Translations under genes and position numbers: made by a program
Part shown: in pieces, positions 7,985 to 14,772 of the stretch
Numbering within the stretch: the first letter of the stretch is position 1
Layout: each line of letters opens with the position of its first letter
Notes under the pieces: generated by a model
What the model saw: only the letters and a program-made list of their open reading frames with translations
Database searches by the model: none
What the model was told of the DNA's origin: nothing
Assembly (NCBI GenBank): GCA_944372325.1
Contig: CALVYR010000006.1
Location: 1-43,373 of the forward strand
Origin: an uncultured Clostridia bacterium
Lineage (GTDB): Bacteria > Bacillota > Clostridia > Christensenellales > UBA1242
DNA: 43,373 bases
Direction: 5' to 3'

Positions 7985-8570
7985 GGAATTTGAAGAGATA
8001 ATAAAAAGTTTAGACGGTAAGAAAAAACTTTTACTTCACAGTTGTTGTGCGCCGTGTTCTTCCTCTGTGCTTGAAAGGTTAAAAGATTATTTTGATGTTA
8101 CAGTGTATTACTACAACCCAAACATAGCGCCTTTTAGCGAATTTGAACGAAGATTGAAAGAACAGATAACTTTGCTTGAAAAATTAAAAATAAAGTATAT
8201 AATAGGTGAGTATGAGCCAGAAGAATTCTCTTTTGCTATAAAGGGCTATGAAACTTACCCCGAGGGAAGCGAAAGGTGCAAGCACTGCTATTATTTTAGA
8301 ATGAGGAACTTGGCAAAACTTGCAAAAGAAAATAATTTTGACTTTTTTACTACAACTCTTTCTGTAAGTCCGCATAAAAATGCTGTGTGGATAAATGAAA
8401 TTGGAAAGGAACTTGAAAATGAGTTTGGGGTTAAGTTTTTAACTTCAGATTTTAAAAAGAAGAACGGATATTTAAGAAGTTTAGAGTTAAGCCGAGAATA
8501 CGGCCTTTATAGGCAAGAATATTGTGGTTGCAGACCAAGAAGGGAGAATAGTGAAACAGATAAAAACTAA
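7968..8570 (+). CDS. queH: Epoxyqueuosine reductase QueH
   Basis: Catalyses the last step of queuosine synthesis in tRNA. 200 residues from a GTG preceded by GAGGAGAAGG. Conserved cysteine motifs: HSCCAPCS near residue 25, a CKHCYYFR block mid-protein, TTTLSVSPHKN, and C-terminal YRQEYCGC. These are the iron-sulfur and adjacent-cysteine ligands of the QueH (former DUF208) family, which replaces the unrelated QueG. No other queuosine genes are in the window. It overlaps radC upstream and the signal peptidase gene downstream. Confidence 0.92.
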   Translation: MKKYYEEFEEIIKSLDGKKKLLLHSCCAPCSSSVLERLKDYFDVTVYYYNPNIAPFSEFERRLKEQITLLEKLKIKYIIGEYEPEEFSFAIKGYETYPEGSERCKHCYYFRMRNLAKLAKENNFDFFTTTLSVSPHKNAVWINEIGKELENEFGVKFLTSDFKKKNGYLRSLELSREYGLYRQEYCGCRPRRENSETDKN

Positions 8571-9252
8571 ATCTATATGGAGTAAAATATCTTTTGTTGC
8601 ATGCTCTATTTTAATAGCGCTATTTTTAAGCCTATTTGTTTTTATCTATACGCATGAATATTATCCAGTTACAGGGCAATCTATGTATCCAACAATAAAC
8701 GGAAATGGTATAAACGAAAACGGAGTTTATGTAAACCCATATTTTATGGGGGAGTATCAAGATATAGTGGTCGCCAAAACGGATGATGGCACTACAGTTA
8801 TCAAGCGTCTTTTAGGGCTTGAGGGAGATAAAATTGGCTTTATTGAAGAGGCAAATGGTGAGGTACATTTCTATAGAATTCCTAGTGGAACAATTCAAAG
8901 TGGATACGAAAATAATCTAGCTAGCTTCAAAGTTGAGGAAGATTATGTAGAGGATATCTATGGAAATAGAACTCAAAAATCACACTTTGATAGTATGCTT
9001 TTAGATAGACAAGAAAATAAGGTCTTTATCTATGATAGGGTTAGCAATACATTCCGTGAATTCTATGAAGTCCCAAAGGGTGAAGTTTTTTTAATGGGAG
9101 ATAATCGCGGACATACGACAGATAGTTCTACATATGGTTCTATATCCATAGATAACATAATTGGAAAAGTAGATTACATGGTTAAGAATAATTACTTGCA
9201 AGTTTTTGAAATATTGTTTAAAATAATAACATTTAGAGGGAGTAACATATGA
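8551..9252 (+). CDS. lepB: Signal peptidase I
   Basis: Removes signal peptides from Sec-exported proteins, including presumably the surface proteins in this window. 233 residues from the GTG at 8551, preceded by GGGAG; an upstream start at 8524 would have no ribosome-binding site. One N-terminal membrane segment (about 12-33), catalytic Ser44 in TGQSMYPT, general-base Lys86 in VIKRLLG, and the GDNRGHTTDSSTYG box near the C-terminus. It overlaps queH by 20 bases and ychF by 4. Confidence 0.93.
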   Translation: MKQIKTKSIWSKISFVACSILIALFLSLFVFIYTHEYYPVTGQSMYPTINGNGINENGVYVNPYFMGEYQDIVVAKTDDGTTVIKRLLGLEGDKIGFIEEANGEVHFYRIPSGTIQSGYENNLASFKVEEDYVEDIYGNRTQKSHFDSMLLDRQENKVFIYDRVSNTFREFYEVPKGEVFLMGDNRGHTTDSSTYGSISIDNIIGKVDYMVKNNYLQVFEILFKIITFRGSNI

Positions 9253-10340
9253 AAATAGGCGTAGTAGGTTTGCCAAATGTTGGAAAGAGTACACTTTTTA
9301 ATGCTATAACACAAGCGGGCGCAGAGAGCGCTAACTATCCGTTTTGCACAATTGAGCCTAATGTTGGCATAGTTGCAGTTAAGGATGAAAGGCTAGATAA
9401 GCTTGCCGAGCTTTATCATACTGAAAAGGTGACGCCAGCCACTATAGAGTTTGTGGATATAGCAGGCTTGGTTGCAGGCGCTAGCAAAGGCGAGGGGCTT
9501 GGAAACAAATTTTTAAGTCACATTCGTGAGTGTGATGCCATTGTTCAAGTAGTAAGATGTTTTGAAAATGAAAAGATTATAAATGTAAACGAGGGCGTAG
9601 ACCCTAAGCGCGATATTGAAATAATAAACCTAGAGCTAATTTTGTCTGACCTAGAAAGCGTGGAAAAGAGGTTTGAGCGCGGAAGCAAGCTTGTAAAAAC
9701 TGGAGAAAAGAGCGCTCTTCAAGAGGTTGAGGTTTTAAAGAAGATTAAAGAGTGCTTAGAGGCTGGAAAGCCTGCTAGAGTGCTTAGTTTTGATAAGGAA
9801 GAGCAACCAATAGTTAAAAACTTATTTTTGCTGACTACAAAGCCAGTTATATATGTGGCTAATATAGATGATTCTGAAATAAATAAGCCGGATAACAAAT
9901 ATGTTGAAGCAGTTAAAGAAGTGGCAAAAAGTGAGGGCGCAGAAGTTATATCTATGTGCGCAAAACTTGAGGAGGAGATAGCCTCTCTTCCAGAAGATGA
10001 GCAAGCAATGTTTAAAGAGGAACTAGGAATAAAGGAAAGTGGGCTAGATAAGCTAGTTGTTAAAAGCTATGACCTTTTAGGTTTAATGAGCTTCTTGACG
10101 GCGGGAGAAAAGGAAGTTAGGGCTTGGACAATAAAGAAAGGAACAAAAGCGCCCCAAGCGGCTGGCAAGATACACACAGATTTTGAAAAGGGCTTTATAA
10201 AGGCGGAAGTAATAAACTATCAAACGCTATTAGATTGTGCTGGTTACACTGAAGCTAAAGAAAAGGGCAAAGTTCGCATAGAAGGTAAGGACTACATAGT
10301 TCAAGACGGCGATGTAATGTTATTTAGGTTTAATAATTAG
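9249..10340 (+). CDS. ychF: Redox-regulated ATPase/GTPase YchF
   Basis: A 363-residue Obg-family P-loop protein of normal length. G1 is GLPNVGKST at residues 7-15, then DIAGLV (G3), the helical coiled insert, and a C-terminal TGS domain ending QDGDVMLFRF. In this family the G4 motif is altered so that ATP is preferred; here it reads VANIDD. It binds ribosomes and is linked to stress and redox responses. GGGAG precedes the ATG. It is the last gene of the radC-queH-lepB-ychF operon. Confidence 0.95.
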   Translation: MKIGVVGLPNVGKSTLFNAITQAGAESANYPFCTIEPNVGIVAVKDERLDKLAELYHTEKVTPATIEFVDIAGLVAGASKGEGLGNKFLSHIRECDAIVQVVRCFENEKIINVNEGVDPKRDIEIINLELILSDLESVEKRFERGSKLVKTGEKSALQEVEVLKKIKECLEAGKPARVLSFDKEEQPIVKNLFLLTTKPVIYVANIDDSEINKPDNKYVEAVKEVAKSEGAEVISMCAKLEEEIASLPEDEQAMFKEELGIKESGLDKLVVKSYDLLGLMSFLTAGEKEVRAWTIKKGTKAPQAAGKIHTDFEKGFIKAEVINYQTLLDCAGYTEAKEKGKVRIEGKDYIVQDGDVMLFRFNN

Positions 10341-10355
10341 TTTGGAGAAAAGGTG

Positions 10356-10390
10356 CACACTAAAGTTATTTAACTTTGGTGTGTTTTTTT
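10356..10390 (+). terminator. Intrinsic terminator after ychF
   Basis: A 13-bp stem, CACACTAAAGTTA with TAACTTTGGTGTG, followed by a T run from 10384. It closes the radC-to-ychF operon. Confidence 0.9.
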
Positions 10391-10402
10391 ATATTTAAAC
10401 TG

Positions 10403-10652
10403 TCGCCCCACTCCTCGTCATTTCGACCGAAAGGAAATGGGGCTTGTTTTTTTTATTAAAGTTAATGCTAGACGGGTAATGGGTTTATTACTAAAAGCTA
10501 ATATGTAGGGAGAAATCTCGGCTACTTTTTCTAAGGCTGAGATTTCTCAACTGCATATAAAGGAAAGGAGAGCATAAACCAAAACATCTAGCAAAAGCTA
10601 AAATAGAAGAATAGGGGGATAATTTCTTCCGGTCGAAGTGACGGCGGGGCGA
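10403..10652. repeat. Long imperfect palindrome (REP/MITE-like)
   Basis: The outer arms are 10403-10433 and 10626-10652, sharing TCGCCCC, GTCA and TTCGACCG motifs in inverted order. Inner arms GAGAAATCTC (10510-10519) and GAGATTTCTC (10539-10548) are perfect complements. GC is locally higher than in the surrounding genes. There is no transposase and no coding frame that I believe; the frame at 10638-10832 is chance. Confidence 0.7.
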
Positions 10653-10756
10653 GGGTCAGTCAGAATTAAAGGCGCTGGGGCGGTGCTCTGCAAGACACTT
10701 CGAGGGCTCTGGCGTAGGCGCTACTTCATTGCGAGCGAAAAAGATTTTCTTTTTCG

Positions 10757-10890
10757 CGTCATCCTGAGCGCAGTCGAAGGATCTCCTCCCGCGACCTGTC
10801 ATAATAAAAAAAATAAGAGTCTGGCTAGCTAGGGTGGCAAGGAGATTCTTCGCGGATAGTCGCGCAAACGCTCCCTGCTCAGAATGACGG
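10757..10890. repeat. Second REP-like palindrome
   Basis: CGTCATCCTGAGCG (from 10757) with GAAGGATCTCC faces GGAGATTCTTCG (10841-10852) and CTCAGAATGACGG (ending 10890) in inverted order. This GTCAT(C/T)CTGAGC...AGTCGAAG.ATCTC type of palindrome is scattered in many bacterial genomes. Confidence 0.7.
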
Positions 10891-10940
10891 TTAGCGCGGG
10901 CGAACGCTACGAAGATAAAAAGATTTTTTTAAATTAATAA

Positions 10941-11501
10941 AGCGCTAATACAACATACTACTATGATTATACATGAGCACAAAATCAATCTACTTCAAGT
11001 TATGCGGGTTATAAGAGTAGTACAATAAGAGAATTTTTAACAAACAGCTTCTATAACGAAGCATTAACAAGTAAAGAGCAAGAGAAAGTAACAACAAGAG
11101 CACTTACAGATAGCGAACTAGATGGCTATCCATATAGCAGTTCAGGTAATGGAGCAGGTGTAATAGACGCAGACACCTCAGTAACAGATAGTGTATGGTT
11201 GCCAACAAGAGCAGACTACATAAACTCAAGTTATGGTTTTTCAACATCAACAGGAACATATGACGACGCAAGGCTCTGCTCACCAAGTGATTTTGCAATA
11301 GCAAACTATGCATACACAGATGTAAGAAGCAGTTACACAACGCCAGCTAGGCAGAATGGCGGTATTACACACTACTGGACATCTTCCGCGCACTCCGCTT
11401 CCTACTTCGAATACTTAGTGGGCTCCCGTGGGGATGTGTCTGGCAGCTATGTGCGCCATCAGGACCGCGCCGTCCGCCCCGCTTTGCTCTTTAATCTCTA
11501 A
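10941..11501 (+). pseudogene. 5'-truncated DUF6273-like gene with GC-rich 3' end
   Basis: One reading frame runs from about 10941 to a TAA at 11501. It has no start codon or ribosome-binding site in place, an upstream in-frame TAA (10938) and an internal TGA (10974), so it is a remnant. The protein text (STIREFL, WLPTRADYINSS, a YWTSS block and terminal RAVRPALLF) resembles the C-terminal half of DUF6273 proteins, which I relate to C-type-lectin or formylglycine-enzyme-like folds. The last roughly 110 bases differ sharply from the rest: GC-rich, with about three quarters of codons ending in C or T. That looks like a DGR variable region; no reverse transcriptase or template repeat is in the window. 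Confidence 0.6.
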
Positions 11502-11514
11502 TCTTGAATACTTC

Positions 11515-11547
11515 GCCCCGAAAGTTTGATTTTGGGGCACTTTTTTT
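11515..11547 (+). terminator. Intrinsic terminator after the DUF6273 remnant
   Basis: GCCCCGAAA (11515-11523), loop GTTTGA, TTTTGGGGC (11530-11538), then seven Ts. It separates the scar region from the phage cassette. Confidence 0.85.
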
Positions 11548-11663
11548 ATATTTTTTTCTTTTCTTCCATAAATTTTGTCACCCTTTCTTGCTTTTGACAA
11601 GTTTATCATATTAAAATGTCCTCGAAAAAATTTTTTTATGTTTTTTCATTACTTGACATACTT

Positions 11664-11829
11664 TTGGCAGTTTTTTAGGCTTATTATTGAACATAAGTTC
11701 TATAAAAAGCTACAAAAACCGAACTTTTTGTAAAAAAATGAAAATTTTTAGAAGTTTTTTACAAAATTATGCCAATTTATTTGATGCTAATAAGTTTGGC
11801 AAGTATAATCAAAACAATGGGGGAATTAT
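11664..11829 (+). promoter_or_regulatory. Control region and promoter of the phage-cassette regulator
   Basis: The promoter is TTGATG (11781-11786), 17 bases, consensus TATAAT (11804-11809), and GGGGGA is the ribosome-binding site of the gene at 11830. Around it are a perfect 12-bp inverted repeat, TTTTGTAAAAAA (11726-11737) with TTTTTTACAAAA (11755-11766), and TGCCAA (11770-11775) facing TTGGCA (11796-11801) across the -35. Another TTGGCA is at 11664-11669, and AAGTTC/GAACTT pairs span 11695-11726. These look like operator sites. Apart from these the 330-base gap holds nothing coding. Confidence 0.55.
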
Positions 11830-12372
11830 ATGAATTTAAAAACTTGGATCAAAACAATTTTTATGGTTTATAGGCATTTGCCTAGAATAATAGACTCCAT
11901 AGATAAGGTGTTTTCAGCTAGAGCACTAAATGGAGGTATTATGAGTGGAAACGCGGTGAGTTATAACGATGTGTATAACCTCACGGACAATTTAATAAAA
12001 CTTTCTCAGAAAAAAGTTGCGCTTATCAACTTAAAAGTGCTTGCTAAATTAATAGTTAGAAATTTAGATAGAGATTTGGCAAAAATGCTAATACTTAGGT
12101 TTGTGGATGGTTTTACCGCACCTAAGCTTGCTGAACATTTTAATATATCTGAGCGCACTGTGTTTAGAAGAATAAATGAAGCGCTCAGCATGGCATCGAT
12201 GAAAGCAGAGGAGCTTGGATATAATAAAGAAAAATTAGAAAATGAATTTAAAGATGAAAAGTGGCTTTTCGACCTTGGCGAAGAGGCAGAAAACGATGAT
12301 TATATTCAAATAGATAACGACTACTTAAAAAAGGTTATAAGGGAGTATAAAAAATTCTCTTATGCAAATTAG
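11830..12372 (+). CDS. Sigma-region-4-like helix-turn-helix regulator
   Basis: 180 residues. Residues about 75-121 form a helical unit ending in a helix-turn-helix (TAPKLAEHFNISERTVFRRI) like sigma-70 region 4 or the ArpU/RinA-type late regulators of Gram-positive phages. There is no recognisable region 2, so it is more likely a late-gene activator than a complete sigma factor. It is the first gene of the cassette, under a good promoter framed by inverted repeats, and overlaps the convergent SH3 gene by 4 bases. The natural guess is control of the terminase and capsid promoters. Confidence 0.65.
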   Translation: MNLKTWIKTIFMVYRHLPRIIDSIDKVFSARALNGGIMSGNAVSYNDVYNLTDNLIKLSQKKVALINLKVLAKLIVRNLDRDLAKMLILRFVDGFTAPKLAEHFNISERTVFRRINEALSMASMKAEELGYNKEKLENEFKDEKWLFDLGEEAENDDYIQIDNDYLKKVIREYKKFSYAN

Positions 12373-13175
12373 TCGTCTAGTTCGTAGTAGTCACTGCGCT
12401 TTAAACGCTTAATCTTTTTAGTTTTTACATTTGCTTCACTCTCTTTTTTAGCTATTCTTGTAGGCTTGAAAAGTAGATATATTATAAGTAGACAAGGTAA
12501 ACACACGGCTACTACAATTAAAATTTGTGTTGGAGAGGAAAAATTTAAGGTGCTTGTAGTGCCAGAGTTTTCTTCTTCAACAAATATTGGTTCAGTTCTA
12601 ACTTCCATTACTTCTGTGTTGGTTGGAATGGTTGTTAGCTTATCGCAAAAAAGGGAATATAGGTAGCCCATAGAGCTTGTAGTGCCGTCCAGATATTTAC
12701 AATAGTACCAAATGTTTGTGCATTCAGGCACAAGGGAATCTCCTGCCATTTGACCATAGTATACAAGATCTGTTTCAAGATAGGGAACATTATCAACTAT
12801 TTCAAAAGGAGAGGAGCTTCTAGGCACGCTTCTAAGCTCAAGCCCATTTAAGGATATAACTCTAAAGGAAAGCTTTTCTGCATAGGGTGTAATGGGAGTG
12901 CCTACAACTGGGGTTACCTCACTTTTTTTAACATATCCAAAAAGGTCGGAATAGCGCGCAGTGTAAAAGTTTTCGCCAGCATTATCTAAAAGCTGAACAA
13001 AATAGGAGTTTGGAATGTAAAATAGGGCAGAGCTATCGGAGGGCGCAGAGTAGAAACAAACATTGTTGGTTAAAATTCTTGCATAGATAATCTCGTCTGA
13101 ACTTGCTTGGGCAGGAACAGAGGAAAATGTAAAAATATTTACTAACATTAAAACAAACACTAATAAAATTTTCAT
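12369..13175 (-). CDS. Exported SH3-like membrane protein
   Basis: 268 residues from the ATG at 13175. Signal peptide of about 24 residues ending AQA, two SH3-type beta regions (about 28-85 and 95-165; the FYSAPSDSSA and LELRSVPRSS turns are typical of bacterial SH3b), then a membrane segment (about 218-238) and a basic cytoplasmic tail ending YYELDD. Topology: SH3 domains outside, tail inside. No enzymatic domain. SH3b domains often bind cell wall. It points against the phage genes yet is wedged between the regulator and terminase, sharing a control region with the latter. No Shine-Dalgarno; a TAAAAT lies 6 bases before the ATG. Confidence 0.7.
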   Translation of the reverse strand: MKILLVFVLMLVNIFTFSSVPAQASSDEIIYARILTNNVCFYSAPSDSSALFYIPNSYFVQLLDNAGENFYTARYSDLFGYVKKSEVTPVVGTPITPYAEKLSFRVISLNGLELRSVPRSSSPFEIVDNVPYLETDLVYYGQMAGDSLVPECTNIWYYCKYLDGTTSSMGYLYSLFCDKLTTIPTNTEVMEVRTEPIFVEEENSGTTSTLNFSSPTQILIVVAVCLPCLLIIYLLFKPTRIAKKESEANVKTKKIKRLKRSDYYELDD

Positions 13176-13197
13176 CAATCAATTTTAATTCTTTTAT

Positions 13198-13244
13198 CGC
13201 AATATTGGCATTTAAATTTTTGTATTAAATTAGCCAATCTTGCG
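13198..13244. promoter_or_regulatory. Inverted-repeat operator between SH3 gene and terminase
   Basis: CGCAATATTGGC (13198-13209) faces GCCAATCTTGCG (13233-13244): 12-bp arms with one mismatch, separated by 23 very AT-rich bases. Each arm carries a TTGGC(A/T) that could also act as a -35 in either direction. The half-site resembles the TTGGCA/TGCCAA sites before the regulator gene, suggesting one protein binds both. Confidence 0.55.
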
Positions 13245-13267
13245 TTTTTTTGTATTTTGGAGGAAAA

Positions 13268-14695
13268 ATGAAAGAGCTTTTAAAAAAATTAAACAAAGTA
13301 AACAATGAACTAATAAAAAGATATTCTAAAAATGCACTCAATAGATATAACACTGGAAGTTTAGTTCATGAAAAACAAATGTTATTTCATAAATGTCAGA
13401 AGAGAAACAGGTGGGTTTTTGGTGGAAATAGAAGTGGTAAAACGGAATGTGGTGCTGTGGAAGCTATATGGCTAGCTAGAGGTATTCATCCGTTTAGAAA
13501 AAATAGAAAACGAAGCATAGGCTGGGTAGTGTCGGTTTCCAGACAGGTTCAAAGAGAGGTGGCTCAGAGCAAAATTCTTCACTATTTAAACCCAGATTGG
13601 ATAGTTGATGTCTGTATGGAAGAGGGCAGAAAGGAAAGTTATGAAAACGGAATTATAGACTATGTTGTTATAAAAAATGTTTCTGGGCTTGATAGCAAAA
13701 TTTATTTTAAAAGTGCAGACCAGGGAAGAGATAAATTTCAGGGAGCTAGTTTAGATTTTGTCTGGTTTGATGAAGAGCCTCCTGAAGATATCTATTTTGA
13801 GTGTCTAATGCGTGTTTTTGATAAAAAAGGTGACATTTTTGGCACAATGACGCCTTTAAAAGGGCTAACTTGGGTGTATAATGAAATATATCTAAATGAG
13901 AAGAATAATCCCGAAGTTTGGTGCGAGCATATCAATTGGGAAGATAACCCCTTTTTAGATAAAAAGGAAATAGAGCTTTTAACCTCTACACTAAGTGAAA
14001 GTGAACTTGAAGCTAGAAAGTTTGGGCGCTTTATGAGCTCGGGCGGGCTTGTATATAATGAATTTGATGAAAATATTCATGTAATAGAACCTTTTGATGT
14101 ACCTTATGAGTGGCAAGATACTATCTCTATAGACCCTGGGCTAAATAACCCCTTGTCTGCCCACTGGTATGCTGTAGATTATGACGGCAATGTGTATGTT
14201 ATAGCAGAACACTATGAGGCCAAAAAAGATATCATATATCACTCCCAAAAAATAAAGGAGATTTCAGATAAATTAAATTGGCACAGGGCAAATAACGGTA
14301 TGATTTCCACACTTATAGATAGCGCGGCAACACAAAGGACACTATCTGCAGAAAAGAGCGTTGTAGAACTTTTTTATGACAATGGAATTTTAGCTAACCC
14401 AAAAGTGGATAAAAACTTATTTTCAGGAATTTCCAGAGTGAAAAGTTATTTAAAAAATGCTGAAGGCAAAGCAAAATTATTTATTTTTAAAACTTGCACT
14501 AATTTAATAAGGGAAATTAAAGGCTATTTTTGGGGAAAAGGGGATACCCCAGTAAAAAAAGATGATCATGCCCTAGATGAACTTAGATATTACATATCAA
14601 ATAGACCTGAAATACCTAAAAAAATGACTCAAAAAAGTGATATTCAAAAGGATAAAGAAAAATTAATTAAAAAATTATCTAAAAAATATTATTAA
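13268..14695 (+). CDS. terL: Phage terminase large subunit
   Basis: ATP-driven DNA-packaging motor and headful/cos nuclease. 475 residues from ATG 13268, with GGAGG 4 bases upstream; the longer frame from 13250 lacks a site. Walker A GGNRSGKT at 52-59, Walker B FVWFDEE at 164-170, coupling motif GTMTP at 192-196. The RNase-H-like nuclease domain has Asp289 (SIDPG), Asp351 (LIDSA) and Asp433/Asp437 (KDDHALDE). All catalytic residues are present, so the motor looks functional. Host-like base composition argues for long residence. Confidence 0.93.
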   Translation: MKELLKKLNKVNNELIKRYSKNALNRYNTGSLVHEKQMLFHKCQKRNRWVFGGNRSGKTECGAVEAIWLARGIHPFRKNRKRSIGWVVSVSRQVQREVAQSKILHYLNPDWIVDVCMEEGRKESYENGIIDYVVIKNVSGLDSKIYFKSADQGRDKFQGASLDFVWFDEEPPEDIYFECLMRVFDKKGDIFGTMTPLKGLTWVYNEIYLNEKNNPEVWCEHINWEDNPFLDKKEIELLTSTLSESELEARKFGRFMSSGGLVYNEFDENIHVIEPFDVPYEWQDTISIDPGLNNPLSAHWYAVDYDGNVYVIAEHYEAKKDIIYHSQKIKEISDKLNWHRANNGMISTLIDSAATQRTLSAEKSVVELFYDNGILANPKVDKNLFSGISRVKSYLKNAEGKAKLFIFKTCTNLIREIKGYFWGKGDTPVKKDDHALDELRYYISNRPEIPKKMTQKSDIQKDKEKLIKKLSKKYY

Positions 14696-14712
14696 TTTAT
14701 TTAAAATTAATT

Positions 14713-14740
14713 TTGTTAATTTAAATATTTGTGCTATATT
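14713..14740 (+). promoter_or_regulatory. Promoter of the 1120-aa surface protein
   Basis: TTGTTA (14713-14718), 16 bases, TATATT (14735-14740) with an upstream TG making an extended -10. GAGGT follows at 14761. It allows the surface gene to be transcribed independently of terminase. Confidence 0.5.
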
Positions 14741-14772
14741 TAGGTAGAATATAAAGTAGTGAGGTAACTATT

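Noticed and set aside
10638..10832. 64-codon frame in the GC-rich repeat region
   Set aside because: It is made of REP-like palindromic DNA with no start site and atypical composition.
10974..10976. In-frame TGA in the DUF6273-like frame as possible recoding (Trp or Sec)
   Set aside because: TGA ends radC and the propeller gene normally, the frame has another stop (TAA at 10938) and no start codon, so it is a pseudogene.
11830..12372. Full ECF sigma factor
   Set aside because: Only a region-4-like helix-turn-helix is visible; no region 2 for -10 recognition, so it is called a regulator instead.
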